Source: Caryophanales bacterium
GTDB lineage: Bacteria; Bacillota; Bacilli; Exiguobacteriales; Exiguobacteriaceae
Assembly: GCA_902363455.1 (NCBI GenBank)
Contig: CABJAC010000004.1
Span: 186,001 to 250,000, forward strand
Reading direction: 5' to 3'
DNA length: 64,000 nucleotides
In this document: piece after piece, positions 16,338 through 25,583 of the stretch
How positions within the stretch are numbered: position 1 is the first letter of the stretch
Layout of the letters: each line of letters starts with the position of its first letter
Translations under genes and position numbers: made by a program
The notes under the pieces: generated by a model
Seen by the model: the letters and a program-made list of their open reading frames with translations, nothing else
What the model was told of the DNA's origin: nothing
Databases searched by the model: none

Positions 16338-17867
16338 ATGGCTTTAGCAGCAGATATTAAAGCACAACTCGCTCAATACTTGGAGTTATTGGAAGGAGAT
16401 CTTGTCCTCGCGGTCAGCGCCGGGACAGACTCCGTTTCTCTTGAGATGAGCGAACTCGTCGAAGAAATCGCGAGCATGTCACCACGAATCAGCATCGAAC
16501 AAGCGTCACTGGCCCGGACACCAAGCTTCAGCGTCAATCGTGTCGGTGAAGAGAGCGGGATCACGTTTGCCGGGATTCCACTCGGTCACGAGTTCACGTC
16601 CCTCGTCTTGGCGTTACTCCAAGTCAGCGGTCGTGCACCCAAAGTCGATGCTTCACTGATCGATCAGATCAAAGGCATCAAAGAAACGTATCATTTTGAG
16701 TCTTACATCAGTCTCAGTTGCCACAACTGTCCGGATGTCGTCCAAGCCTTAAATGTCATGAGTGTCCTGAACCCAAACATCAGCCACACGATGATTGACG
16801 GCGGTGCGTTCAAAGAAGAAGTTGAAGCGAAAGAAATCATGGCTGTCCCAACGGTCTTCGTCAACGGCGAAGCGTTCGGAAACGGTCGGATGTCGCTCGA
16901 AGAAATTCTTGCGAAACTCGGTACAGGCGTCGACGCATCAGACTTTGCCGATAAAGACCCGTACGACGTTCTTGTCGTCGGTGGAGGTCCTGCCGGTGCC
17001 AGTGCTGCGATTTATGCCGCACGTAAAGGCATCCGGACCGGGATCGTCGCTGAACGGTTTGGCGGTCAAGTCATGGATACGATGAGCATCGAGAACTTCA
17101 TCAGCATGAAGTATACGGAAGGTCCGAAACTCGTAGCGAGTCTTGAAGAACACGTCAAAGAGTACGGCATCGATGTCATGAATCTCCAACGGGCAACGCG
17201 TCTTGAGAAAAAAGACCTCGTTGAACTGGAGCTTGAGAACGGTGCGGTCTTGAAAACGAAGAGTTTGATCCTTTCAACAGGAGCCCGTTGGCGCAACATC
17301 GGTGTGCCGGGCGAACTCGAGTTCAAGAACAAAGGGGTCGCTTACTGTCCCCACTGTGACGGTCCACTCTTCGAAGGAAAACGTGTCGCTGTCATCGGCG
17401 GCGGGAATTCCGGTGTCGAAGCCGCCATCGATCTTGCCGGTCTCGTCAAACACGTGACGGTGCTTGAATTTGCACCGGAACTGAAAGCAGACGCGGTCTT
17501 ACAAGACCGTCTGGCCAGTCTTCCGAACGTCACGGTCGTTGCCAACGCCCAGACGAAGGAAATCACAGGTACGGATAAAGTGAACGGCATTACGTATGTC
17601 GAACGCGAAACAGGTGCTGAGCACCATGTCGAGCTTGAAGGAGTTTTCGTCCAGATCGGTCTTGTGCCAAACACAGACTGGCTCGGCGAAACGATCGAAC
17701 GCAACAAGTTCGGTGAAATTCTTGTCGATCGTCATGGCGCAACGAACATCCCGGGTGTTTTTGCAGCCGGTGACTGTACGGACAGTGCTTACAAACAGAT
17801 CATCATCTCGATGGGATCAGGTGCTACAGCAGCACTCGGTGCCTTCGATTATATGATTCGTAACTGA
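16338..17867 (+). CDS. ahpF: Alkyl hydroperoxide reductase subunit F
   Basis: An NADH-dependent flavoprotein of 509 residues that reduces AhpC. The N-terminal tandem thioredoxin-fold domain (about residues 1-195) carries CHNC, and a linker leads to the thioredoxin-reductase-like part with GGGPAGASAA (FAD), CPHC (redox disulfide) and GGGNSGVEAA (NADH). The start at 16338 has AAGGAG ten bases upstream; longer upstream reading would run back into ahpC. It forms a two-gene operon with ahpC and ends at a strong terminator. Confidence 0.96.
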   Translation: MALAADIKAQLAQYLELLEGDLVLAVSAGTDSVSLEMSELVEEIASMSPRISIEQASLARTPSFSVNRVGEESGITFAGIPLGHEFTSLVLALLQVSGRAPKVDASLIDQIKGIKETYHFESYISLSCHNCPDVVQALNVMSVLNPNISHTMIDGGAFKEEVEAKEIMAVPTVFVNGEAFGNGRMSLEEILAKLGTGVDASDFADKDPYDVLVVGGGPAGASAAIYAARKGIRTGIVAERFGGQVMDTMSIENFISMKYTEGPKLVASLEEHVKEYGIDVMNLQRATRLEKKDLVELELENGAVLKTKSLILSTGARWRNIGVPGELEFKNKGVAYCPHCDGPLFEGKRVAVIGGGNSGVEAAIDLAGLVKHVTVLEFAPELKADAVLQDRLASLPNVTVVANAQTKEITGTDKVNGITYVERETGAEHHVELEGVFVQIGLVPNTDWLGETIERNKFGEILVDRHGATNIPGVFAAGDCTDSAYKQIIISMGSGATAALGAFDYMIRN

Positions 17868-17874
17868 TTATCGA

Positions 17875-17904
17875 AACGCTTTGCTTCGGCAAGGCGTTTT
17901 TTTT
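17875..17904 (+). terminator. Terminator of ahpCF
   Basis: AACGCTTTGC-TTCG-GCAAGGCGTT, a stable UUCG tetraloop hairpin, is followed by eight T. Confidence 0.92.
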
Positions 17905-17953
17905 GATTGCAAAATCTAGTGTAAACACAATCTCCATCAACTAAAGAGGATTT

Positions 17954-18076
17954 TTCCCGTGCTTTTCTCGGGCGAGGCGCAAGCCGCGGCTTTTGCGACC
18001 AGCAGGTCTTAAAGCCGGGTCTCGCCTGCCTCTGACAGCGCGTAAACGCGCTTTTTCCCGTAGAAGTCACGGAAAA
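17954..18076. repeat. Structured intergenic repeat, copy 1
   Basis: A GC-rich stretch of about 120 bp. Its reverse complement reads ACTTCTACGGGAAAAAGCGCG, then CTGTCAGAGG, CGAGACCCGGC, GCCGCGGCTTG and CTCGCCCGAGAAAAGC. The same blocks in the same order occur at 40028-40165. It has several short inverted repeats and no coding potential. It fills most of the 353-bp gap between ahpF and the ECF S-component gene. Confidence 0.75.
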
Positions 18077-18146
18077 TCATCTTTTAGGTCTACGCTCTCA
18101 TTATGAAAGATTCAGATTCAAACTGACCTCTATAAATTGTTCAAAA

Positions 18147-18175
18147 TTGACACTTTTAGCTAGACCAGTTATCTG
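18147..18175 (+). promoter_or_regulatory. Promoter of the ECF S-component gene
   Basis: A perfect TTGACA (18147-18152) is followed after 17 bases by TATCTG (18170-18175). Just behind it is a 9-bp inverted repeat, TGATAGATT (18174-18182) and AATCTATCA (18195-18203), which could be an operator or a leader hairpin. Confidence 0.55.
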
Positions 18176-18220
18176 ATAGATTAAGAGTATTCAAAATCTA
18201 TCATAAAGAAGGTCAGGCAC

Positions 18221-18763
18221 ATGCAAAAAGCAGCACCGTATTCAAGCACTCGTACCCGGCAACTCGTCATCACTTCGATGTCGATTGCACTTGTTCTTGT
18301 CGCAACAATGTTCATCAATATCAAATTGCCCATCGCAGCGAACGGTGGACTGATCCATATGGGAACAGCCATGTTGTTCCTGATTGCGATTTTATTCGGT
18401 CCACGTACAGCACTTATTGCCGGTGCCGTTGGAATGGGGTTATTTGATATTCTACTAGGCTATACGATTTGGGCACCTGGTACCATTATCGCTCGTGGAC
18501 TTCAAGGATTGATCGTTGGTTACATCGCTTGGTCCGGTGGTCGAAAAGGTACGAATGTCGGATTCAATTTGATTGGAATGATCGCTTCTGTACCGGTCAT
18601 GTTGCTCGTCTACTTTGTTCATGAAGGAATTGCCTTCAGCAGTTGGGCGGCTCCAGTTGCTTCAATCCCAGGAAACATCACGCAAAACGTCGTCGGCATT
18701 CTCGTCGCGATTCCAGTCGGGATTGCCCTAAAGAAAACACGTTTCTTCCGTCAACGCGGCTGA
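18221..18763 (+). CDS. ECF transporter S component
   Basis: A hydrophobic protein of 180 residues with five to six membrane helices and the layout of substrate-binding subunits of energy-coupling-factor vitamin transporters. Visible landmarks are NGGLIHMGTAMLFLIAILFGPRTALIAGAVGMGLFDILLG and the helix containing IIARGLQGLIVG. Such proteins capture a vitamin or its precursor and dock onto shared EcfAA'T modules encoded elsewhere; none of those is in this window (group II arrangement). The vitamin cannot be named from sequence, and no known riboswitch was found in the leader. GAAGG precedes ATG. Confidence 0.82.
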   Translation: MQKAAPYSSTRTRQLVITSMSIALVLVATMFINIKLPIAANGGLIHMGTAMLFLIAILFGPRTALIAGAVGMGLFDILLGYTIWAPGTIIARGLQGLIVGYIAWSGGRKGTNVGFNLIGMIASVPVMLLVYFVHEGIAFSSWAAPVASIPGNITQNVVGILVAIPVGIALKKTRFFRQRG

Positions 18764-18771
18764 CTTCACAC

Positions 18772-18813
18772 AAACAACCCCGCTCTCTTCAAGAGAACGG
18801 GGTTTCGTTGTTT
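18772..18813. terminator. Bidirectional terminator between the ECF S gene and mqo
   Basis: AACCCCGCTCTC-TTCAA-GAGAACGGGGTT is flanked by extended complementary sequence (AACAA/TTGTT), between converging genes. Confidence 0.8.
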
Positions 18814-18825
18814 CATATGATGTGT

Positions 18826-20319
18826 TTAACGAATTGGCTGTGCTTCCGTTAATTCGAGTGTCTTTGTTGTTTCGGCATGAATTTGATCAAAGAGATCCGG
18901 ATTCGCGACGAGTGACGTGCCGTATGACGGAATCATTTCTTTGATTTTCGCTTCCCACTCCGGCATTTGGTCCGGGAAACATTTCCCGAGGACTTCCAGC
19001 ATGACCGGTACAGCAGTTGAAGCACCTGGTGACGCGCCGAGCAACGCTGCAACCGAACCGTCTGCCGCACTGACGACTTCCGTTCCGAATTGAAGTGTCC
19101 CCTTGCCTTGCGGTGTATCTTTGATGACCTGAACCCGTTGTCCGGCAACGACGACATCCCAGTCTTCCGTCTTCGCGTTCGGAATGAATTCACGTAGTTC
19201 GTTCATCCGTTGCTCCGTCGACAGTAAGACCTGCTCGATCAAATACTTCGTCAGTCCCATCTCTTTTGCGCCTGCCGCAAGCATCGTCAAGACGTTGTTC
19301 GGTTTGACCGATGTGATCAAATCAAGATTTGATCCGGTTTTCAGGAACTTCGGTGAGAAACCGGCGAACGGTCCGAACAAGAGTGACTTTTGGCCGTCGA
19401 TGTAACGTGTGTCTAAATGCGGAACAGACATCGGCGGTGCGCCGACTTTCGCTTTCCCATAGACTTTCGCATGATGACGCTCGGCGATTTCTGGATTTTT
19501 ACAGACGAGGAATAAGCCGCTGACCGGGAATCCGCCAATCTGTTTTGATTCCGGAATGCCTGTTTTTTGAAGCAACGGTAGACTGCCGCCGCCACCGCCG
19601 ATAAAGACGAACTTCGCGGTATGATGTTCAATCCGGTTGTCACGTTCGTTTTTGACTTTGATCTCCCAACCGCCGTCGACCCGTTTCAAGTCTTCGACAC
19701 CATGACCATAGTTAATCTCGACATCGAGTTGTTTTAAGTGATCAAACAGAATCCGTGTCAACGCACCGAAATTAACGTCTGTTCCCGAATCGATTTTGGT
19801 GGCTGCGATCGGTTCCGGTGACGTCCGGCCTTCCATAATTAATGGAATCCATTGTTTGAGTTGCTCCGGATCTTCCGAAAACTCCATCCCTTTGAACAAC
19901 GGATTAGCTGAGAGCGCTTCCAATCGTTTTTTCAGAAATGTGACGTTTTCCGCCCCTTCAACCATACTCATATGTGGAATCGGCATGATGAATTCTTTCG
20001 GATTCGGCAATACTTGTTCTTTGACGAGGTGCGACCAGAATTGGCGCGACAGTTGGAACTGTTCGTTGACCTTGACCGCCTTGCTGATGTCGATTGTTCC
20101 GTCGGCATTTTCCGTCGTATAGTTCAGTTCGCAAAGTGCAGCGTGACCTGTCCCCGCATTGTTCCATTCATTTGAACTCTCTTCCCCTGCACTCGCTAAT
20201 TTCTCGAATACTTTAATGTTCATGTCCGGCGCAAGCTCTTTTAATAAGACCCCTAACGTTGCGCTCATGACTCCGGCACCAATCAAAATAACATCTGTTT
20301 GTTTAGGCATACTGCTCAT
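18826..20319 (-). CDS. mqo: Malate:quinone oxidoreductase
   Basis: A FAD-dependent, membrane-associated enzyme of 497 residues that oxidises malate to oxaloacetate and passes electrons to quinone, bypassing NAD-malate dehydrogenase. The N-terminal [18 protein letters not shown] binds [24 protein letters not shown] and [21 protein letters not shown] are characteristic Mqo blocks, and the C-terminal [24 protein letters not shown] completes the family pattern. The start at 20319 follows GGAAGGA. It is monocistronic, divergent from the photolyase gene across 234 bp in which I see only a TATACT-type -10 near 20401-20406. Confidence 0.95.
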   Translation of the reverse strand: MSSMPKQTDVILIGAGVMSATLGVLLKELAPDMNIKVFEKLASAGEESSNEWNNAGTGHAALCELNYTTENADGTIDISKAVKVNEQFQLSRQFWSHLVKEQVLPNPKEFIMPIPHMSMVEGAENVTFLKKRLEALSANPLFKGMEFSEDPEQLKQWIPLIMEGRTSPEPIAATKIDSGTDVNFGALTRILFDHLKQLDVEINYGHGVEDLKRVDGGWEIKVKNERDNRIEHHTAKFVFIGGGGGSLPLLQKTGIPESKQIGGFPVSGLFLVCKNPEIAERHHAKVYGKAKVGAPPMSVPHLDTRYIDGQKSLLFGPFAGFSPKFLKTGSNLDLITSVKPNNVLTMLAAGAKEMGLTKYLIEQVLLSTEQRMNELREFIPNAKTEDWDVVVAGQRVQVIKDTPQGKGTLQFGTEVVSAADGSVAALLGASPGASTAVPVMLEVLGKCFPDQMPEWEAKIKEMIPSYGTSLVANPDLFDQIHAETTKTLELTEAQPIR

Positions 20320-20553
20320 GATATCCTTCCTATCCCCGTTTGATATTATGGACCTGTCATACCAGTTGAAAGCGCTCGTATGACGACAACTTACCTTTCC
20401 AGTATAACCCTATCACAGGTCATTCATAAATTAAAATATTGGGTGTCTCCACTTAAAAATAAATCCACTTCCTGATATAAGGCGACACATCCGAAGACAT
20501 ACTTTCGAATAAACGGGCTATATACTCATATAGAAGAAAAAGGAGGAACGTGC

Positions 20554-22080
20554 ATGGCAACGCGTTGGATTTTCGGCAATCAACTCAATCACAGCTTACC
20601 GCTTCTGACAGAAGCCAATCCAAAAGAAGATATCATCCTGATGGTGGAAGCGACATCGCGCTCCACCTGGAAGGCGTACCACAAACAAAAACTCGTGCTG
20701 ATTTTTTCAGCGATGCGTCATTTTGCAGAAGAACTTCGGGACAACGGATTCACGGTCGATTATCAGGAAGCGGACTCGTTTGATGAAGCGTGGAAGCAGC
20801 ACCAGAAGCAATACAAACCGACGCATCTCCTATATACGGCGATCACCGACGAACCGATGCGCCGTGTCATGCAAAAATTTCAGGATGCTCTCCCAAAATC
20901 AATCACCGTCGATATCCGTTCCGATGTTCCGCTCTTTTTATTGACGCAGGACAAAGCCGTCGCCCTGCTCGGGGACAAACCGTGGAAGATGGACCGCTTT
21001 TACCGACAACTTCGCAAGGACCGCCGCCTGTTGATGAACAAAAACAAACCACTCGGCGGAAAATGGTCGTTTGACGCCGACAATCGAAAACCGGCGAAGG
21101 ACGGCGTTGATTTTAAAGCACCAATCCGATTCCGCCCGGATGAGATCACGCGTGACGTCATCCACAAAGTCGAGACGACGTTTGCCGATCATCCGGGGCA
21201 GCTCGATGCGTTCCACTGGCCGGTCACACGACAGGAAGCACAGCGGGCGCTCGCCCGTTTCATCGAGGAACGGCTTGAGACATTCGGAACTTATCAGGAT
21301 GCCATGCTGACAGGAGAGGATACGTTATCGCATTCCCTGCTCTCCTCATCGATCAATATCGGCTTGCTGTCGCCGGACGAAGTCATCAAAGCCGCTGCCG
21401 CAGCGCTTGAAGAGCAGGAGGCGCCGCTCAATGCCGTCGAAGGGTTCATCCGCCAGATTCTCGGGTGGCGTGAGTACATGCGGGCCGTCTATCTGAGTGA
21501 GATGCCCGGTTATGAACAGGTCAATGTCCTCAAACACGACCGTGACTTGCCGGACTTTTTCTGGGACGGTCAGACGACGATGACCTGCGTCGCCGAGTCG
21601 CTCCGCCCCGTCATCGAAACGGCGCACAATCATCATATCCAGCGGCTGATGGTGCTCGGAAATTTTGCCAACCTGTTTGAGATTTCGCCGCAACAAACAG
21701 CGGACTGGTTTAATGAAATGTATATCGATGCCTATGATTGGGTCGTCCTGCCGAATGTGCTCGGGATGGCTTTGCATGCCGACGGTGGTCTCTTGTCGAC
21801 GAAACCGTACATCGCATCGGCGAACTACATCCACAAGATGAGCGACTACTGCGGGAACTGTCCCTTTAATCAGAAAGATGCTCTTGGGGACAATGCCTGT
21901 CCGTTCAATACCTTGTATTGGGATTTCATCGCCCGGCACGAGGAACGTTTCTCCGGCAACCAACGGATGTCGATGATGTACCGGCAGTGGGCGAAGCGGG
22001 ACCAGGCGGATCAGCAGGCAATCCGTAAAAAAGCGACAGCCTTGAAAAAGCAGTTGACGGACGGACAGTTCCATCGCTGA
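20554..22080 (+). CDS. Cryptochrome/photolyase of the iron-sulfur bacterial (6-4 photolyase-like) class
   Basis: A 508-residue protein of the deoxyribodipyrimidine-photolyase-related family. The N-terminal RWIFGNQLNHSLPLL begins the Rossmann-like antenna domain. The C-terminal helical FAD domain contains LGWREYMR, and LGNFANLF with DWVVLPNVLGMALHADGG lines the flavin pocket. Four cysteines at 345, 433, 436 and 449 (TCVAESL, YCGNCPFN, ACPFN) match the cluster ligands of FeS-BCP enzymes such as PhrB. It should repair UV lesions in light, probably 6-4 photoproducts, with an antenna lumazine (family knowledge). AGGAGG precedes ATG. Confidence 0.9.
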   Translation: MATRWIFGNQLNHSLPLLTEANPKEDIILMVEATSRSTWKAYHKQKLVLIFSAMRHFAEELRDNGFTVDYQEADSFDEAWKQHQKQYKPTHLLYTAITDEPMRRVMQKFQDALPKSITVDIRSDVPLFLLTQDKAVALLGDKPWKMDRFYRQLRKDRRLLMNKNKPLGGKWSFDADNRKPAKDGVDFKAPIRFRPDEITRDVIHKVETTFADHPGQLDAFHWPVTRQEAQRALARFIEERLETFGTYQDAMLTGEDTLSHSLLSSSINIGLLSPDEVIKAAAAALEEQEAPLNAVEGFIRQILGWREYMRAVYLSEMPGYEQVNVLKHDRDLPDFFWDGQTTMTCVAESLRPVIETAHNHHIQRLMVLGNFANLFEISPQQTADWFNEMYIDAYDWVVLPNVLGMALHADGGLLSTKPYIASANYIHKMSDYCGNCPFNQKDALGDNACPFNTLYWDFIARHEERFSGNQRMSMMYRQWAKRDQADQQAIRKKATALKKQLTDGQFHR

Positions 22081-22098
22081 GTTTTCATCAACATCAAG

Positions 22099-22145
22099 AA
22101 AGACCCGGCTCCCTGTCTTGTTCGGCAGGGAATCGGGTCTTTGTT
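22099..22145 (+). terminator. Terminator of the photolyase gene
   Basis: AAAGACCCGG..CCCTG / CAGGG..CGGGTCTTTG is a long stem between converging genes and may also serve the permease on the other strand. Confidence 0.8.
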
Positions 22146-22160
22146 TCTTTCCTTGATGCA

Positions 22161-23528
22161 TCACGCACTGTGCCGTTCTGCTTTTTGATGTTTTTTCGTC
22201 CGCAGCTGGTACAAAACAAACAATCCGATGAACCAGACCGGTGTCAGGAGCAAGGCCGGACGTGTTTCGTCCGCGACGAGCATGACGATCAAAATCAGTG
22301 TGAACAGACCGAGTACGAGATAGTTGACGAACGGTGTCCACGGCGCTTTGAATGTTGAGGCGGCATGCAATTCCGGCTGTGTTTTCTTGTATTTCAAGTG
22401 ACAGACGAGAATGACACCCCAGACCCAGATGAAACAGATCGCACTGATTGTCGTGACGATACTGAACGCCTGTCCTGGAATCAATTTGCTTAACAAGGCA
22501 CCACCCGAGACGACCAATGTCGAGATGAACAAGGCATTTGCCGGCACGTGGTTCTTATTCAGCTTCGAAAAAGATTTCGGTGCTTGCTTTTGATTCCCGA
22601 GATTGTACAAAATCCGGCTCGTCGAGAACATTCCGCTGTTACAAGCGGAAGCGGCCGACGTCAGGACAACGAAGTTGATGATTCCGGCAGCAAGCGGAAT
22701 CCCAATCAGACTAAACGTTTTGACGAACGGACTTTCCGTTGCATTCAGTCCTGTCCATGGATTGATCATCAGAAGGACCAGTAAGGCACCGACGTAGAAG
22801 AACAGAATCCGTAACGGAATCTTGTTGATCGCTGACGGAATGTTCTTTTTCGGATCGGCTGTTTCTGCTGCCGAGACACCCACGAGTTCAACGCCGACAT
22901 ACGCGAAGACGACCATCTGGAACGACAACAGGAACCCGGTGATGCCGTTCGGGAACATCCCGCCGTGCTGCCACAGATTCTTGACTGTGACCGGTCCGGC
23001 ATCTGTTTTGAAGCCGATGACGAGCAAGACGATCCCGACCCCAATCAACGCTAAAATCGTGATGACTTTGATCAAGGCGAACCAAAACTCGAGTTCTCCG
23101 AACAGTTTGACCGTCAGGAGGTTAAAACCGAGTAAAATCAACAGGGCGATGACGGCCGGAATCCACTGCGGAATATCAAACCAATATTTGACGTAGACAC
23201 CAACGGCAATGATATCGGCCATTGCTGTCATGATCCAACAGAACCAATACGTCCAACCGGTCACGAAAGCCGCGCGTGGTCCGAGATAATCTTCCGCGAT
23301 ATCCGTCAGTGACTGGTAACCGGCTTTTGACAATAACAATTCGCCCAGTGCCCGCATGACGAAGAAAATCGCAATCCCGACAAGCAGGTAGGCAAACACA
23401 ATCGATGGACCGGCCAGCTGAATCGCTTTCCCCGACCCTAAAAACAACCCTGTTCCGATCGTTCCACCAATCGCAATCAATTGGACGTGACGATTCGATA
23501 AATCCCGTTTTAATCCTTGCTGTTCCAA
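22161..23528 (-). CDS. cycA: CycA-like glycine/alanine/D-serine permease
   Basis: A 12-helix APC permease of 455 residues. Long stretches resemble CycA: LSNRHVQLIAIGGTIGTG, LAGPSIVFAYLLVG, GWTYWFCW, ELVGVSAAETADPKK and NFVVLTSAASACNSG. The start is taken as TTG at 23528, because AAAGGAGGAG lies 8 bases upstream, the conserved N-terminus follows directly, and the longer frame runs into the riboswitch terminator. CycA imports glycine, D-serine, D-alanine and beta-alanine with protons. A glycine riboswitch in its leader makes glycine the likely physiological substrate. Confidence 0.88.
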   Translation of the reverse strand: MEQQGLKRDLSNRHVQLIAIGGTIGTGLFLGSGKAIQLAGPSIVFAYLLVGIAIFFVMRALGELLLSKAGYQSLTDIAEDYLGPRAAFVTGWTYWFCWIMTAMADIIAVGVYVKYWFDIPQWIPAVIALLILLGFNLLTVKLFGELEFWFALIKVITILALIGVGIVLLVIGFKTDAGPVTVKNLWQHGGMFPNGITGFLLSFQMVVFAYVGVELVGVSAAETADPKKNIPSAINKIPLRILFFYVGALLVLLMINPWTGLNATESPFVKTFSLIGIPLAAGIINFVVLTSAASACNSGMFSTSRILYNLGNQKQAPKSFSKLNKNHVPANALFISTLVVSGGALLSKLIPGQAFSIVTTISAICFIWVWGVILVCHLKYKKTQPELHAASTFKAPWTPFVNYLVLGLFTLILIVMLVADETRPALLLTPVWFIGLFVLYQLRTKKHQKAERHSA

Positions 23529-23591
23529 ACCTGAACTCCTCCTTTGATGATCTCTCTGTTTCCCCCGGTCGGACTGTTCTGTCAGTCCAAC

Positions 23592-23622
23592 AAAAAAAGA
23601 GACTGGACGGGTGTCCAATCTC
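23592..23622 (-). terminator. Terminator/expression platform of the glycine riboswitch
   Basis: On the minus strand, GAGATTGGAC-ACCC-GTCCAGTCTC is followed by seven T, between the glycine aptamer and the permease start. It is the probable switch point. Confidence 0.85.
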
Positions 23623-23693
23623 AAAAAAATCATCAGAATAACAAATAATCATTTTTTGCTTGGCAAAGCCAACACAAAAAATAAAAATTCAGT

Positions 23694-23775
23694 ACTCTTC
23701 TGTCCTTTTGCCTGAGATTGTGAACCCTTCGGCGCCGTATACACGGTCTCTCCAGAAGCTGCTCCTGCCATAGTG
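23694..23775 (-). promoter_or_regulatory. Glycine riboswitch, single aptamer
   Basis: The minus strand shows the full glycine aptamer core: CTTCTGGAGAGACC, GCGCCGAAGGG, CAATCTCAGGCAAAAGGACAGAAG. Only one aptamer is present. The following stretch to the terminator contains just a short TTGGC-TTT-GCCAA hairpin, which could act as the 'ghost' helix of singlet glycine switches. Confidence 0.94.
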
Positions 23776-23847
23776 TGACCCATGACAATCATAGCTTTCT
23801 TTTTTTATTCGGTTGCTGAGGTGACATAATCACCTGAATTGTTTCTA

Positions 23848-23876
23848 ATACTAGTAATCTTATGATCGTTTGTCAA
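23848..23876 (-). promoter_or_regulatory. Promoter of the glycine-riboswitch transcript
   Basis: On the minus strand, TTGACA (23871-23876) is followed after 17 bases by TAGTAT (23848-23853), about 70 bp upstream of the aptamer core. Confidence 0.8.
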
Positions 23877-23983
23877 CCGTTTTATTTTATTTTTTCATTT
23901 TTTCTTTCATAACGTGAAACAGGACTTTGTGTGCGGTTTCCAGAAGTCTCCTACAAAGACTACCGTAAGAGGAGGAACTGATC

Positions 23984-24526
23984 GTGAAGACATATTATGT
24001 CATTCGCCATTGTGAAGCAACCGGACAAGCACCCGATGCTCCGTTGACGAAACAAGGTCACAAACAAGCAGACGCACTCGCCATTTTTTTCAAAACCATC
24101 CCGGTCGACCGGATTTTATCCAGTCCGTTCCGCCGGGCACAGGAAACGATTTTACCTGTCGCCGCTCTCCATGATTGTCCGGTTGAAATCGAGGATCAGC
24201 TCCAAGAACGAATCCTCAGTACCTCGCCATTAAGCGAGTGGCGTTTCGCTTTACAAGAAACGTTCTTCGATTTCGATCTCCGCTTTCCCGGCGGTGAATC
24301 GAGTCGGGAAGTGATGGAGCGGATGACGTCTGTTCTGAAAGAAGCATCGCTGCATCCCGCCCATCATACGGTGCTTGTCACGCACGGAAACGCGATGGCT
24401 TTGTTGTTGCACACCATCGATTCGACTTTTGGCTACGAAGACTGGCAGCAATTGCAGAACCCTGATGTGTACCGTCTCGTTCAGACTGTCGACGGGATGA
24501 CCTGTGAACGGATGCCTTTCCGATGA
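23984..24526 (+). CDS. Histidine phosphatase superfamily protein
   Basis: A phosphoglycerate-mutase-like phosphatase of 180 residues. The N-terminal YVIRHCEATG carries the phospho-accepting His in the RHxE motif (RHCE). RILSSPFRRAQET supplies the phosphate-binding Arg, an acidic residue sits in PGGESSREVMERM, and VLVTHGNAM gives the second His. The start is GTG at 23984 behind GAGGAAC. The family includes cofactor-dependent mutases, alpha-ribazole phosphatase and general phosphatases; the substrate here is unknown. It is monocistronic, converging with the nuclease-fold gene. Confidence 0.85.
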   Translation: MKTYYVIRHCEATGQAPDAPLTKQGHKQADALAIFFKTIPVDRILSSPFRRAQETILPVAALHDCPVEIEDQLQERILSTSPLSEWRFALQETFFDFDLRFPGGESSREVMERMTSVLKEASLHPAHHTVLVTHGNAMALLLHTIDSTFGYEDWQQLQNPDVYRLVQTVDGMTCERMPFR

Positions 24527-24555
24527 GCACGTAATTAATTATTTTGACGGATAAC

Positions 24556-25536
24556 TCAAGACTCGTCCACATCTACAGGTAAAAGCGGTACAAGATAACG
24601 TTGAAGCTCTTGAATTGTCGCTTCCAGATCTAGAAAGCCGTCGGAGGAAGTACGCAGATAGTCTTCCTTTTGTGCAATTGTCATCGTTTTTCCTGTTCTT
24701 AACACTTTTGGCTCAGATATCGTTAATTGATTACTTTTGAAGTAACTGAACACTTCTTGCATCACTTGATTTCTGTAAACCTTCGGATCTAAATTTTTGT
24801 CCGACTGAATCTTTATTTTTAAAACAGCTTCTTCGAGTTGTATATAATAATTTAACTTCTTATTTTTCCACCAAAATCCCCAAAATCCCCCCTTCGCATT
24901 TGCTACATACCCCCAACTTCCCTTCAATTTTTTTTGCAGATCGTGGTAGAATCCTTGCCAAGAAAAAGAATTCCATGCATGAACCGGAAGTGTTTTATAC
25001 GAATTGATTTTACTGTCGAGTCGCTTTAAGTGGTATAGATAATCTTCTAAAATCACATTCATCGGAACCTCTCGATCATGCTGTTCTAAAAGTTCGATCA
25101 TTTGCTTACGATCAAACAGTTGATAGCCGGCTTCATCGAGTGCTTCGTAGTTCGATTGCTCGGTAATTTTGTAATAGACCGGTAACGGGATGAAGTGTTG
25201 CGTCGCGGGCTCCGATTTTATGATTTCTACATAACGCTTCAGCTGATCGGAATGGTCCGACGTATAGGTTTTATCTTCGATTAAAATAATATACGTTTCG
25301 TTAATGACTGCTAGAATATCGATTTTTTTAAATTGACGGAGTATACGTACCTGTTCAATTTTTTCATCTAAATTACATTTGTGTGCTTCGAATATTCTTT
25401 GGATGAACTGTACCGCGACATCATGTAACGCTTGATCCGTTTTTGAAAACTGTGGCTCTCCCCACTTTAAAAGCCAACATAAAAAAGCATCTTGCGACAG
25501 TTCGCTTGTCGCATAATCAAATAAATTAGGTCTCAT
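24556..25536 (-). CDS. Orphan PD-(D/E)XK nuclease-fold protein
   Basis: A 326-residue protein with a recognisable PD-(D/E)XK core: KKIDILAVINE followed by YIILIEDKTYT (Asp73, Glu87, Lys89), preceded by a helix with LRQFKKID. The N-terminal NLFDYATSELSQDAFLCWLL is characteristic of the PDDEXK_4-like family. The C-terminal half (GGFWGFWWKNKKLNYYIQLEE) resembles a separate beta-rich domain. The ATG at 25536 follows GGGGAG ten bases upstream. The function is unknown; relatives often lie in defence or mobile regions. The gene is visibly richer in A+T than its neighbours, consistent with acquisition. No methylase or other partner is adjacent. Confidence 0.75.
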   Translation of the reverse strand: MRPNLFDYATSELSQDAFLCWLLKWGEPQFSKTDQALHDVAVQFIQRIFEAHKCNLDEKIEQVRILRQFKKIDILAVINETYIILIEDKTYTSDHSDQLKRYVEIIKSEPATQHFIPLPVYYKITEQSNYEALDEAGYQLFDRKQMIELLEQHDREVPMNVILEDYLYHLKRLDSKINSYKTLPVHAWNSFSWQGFYHDLQKKLKGSWGYVANAKGGFWGFWWKNKKLNYYIQLEEAVLKIKIQSDKNLDPKVYRNQVMQEVFSYFKSNQLTISEPKVLRTGKTMTIAQKEDYLRTSSDGFLDLEATIQELQRYLVPLLPVDVDES

Positions 25537-25583
25537 GAGTAGATATCTCCCCTTTACTCCATTCATTATATCCAATAAATGGG

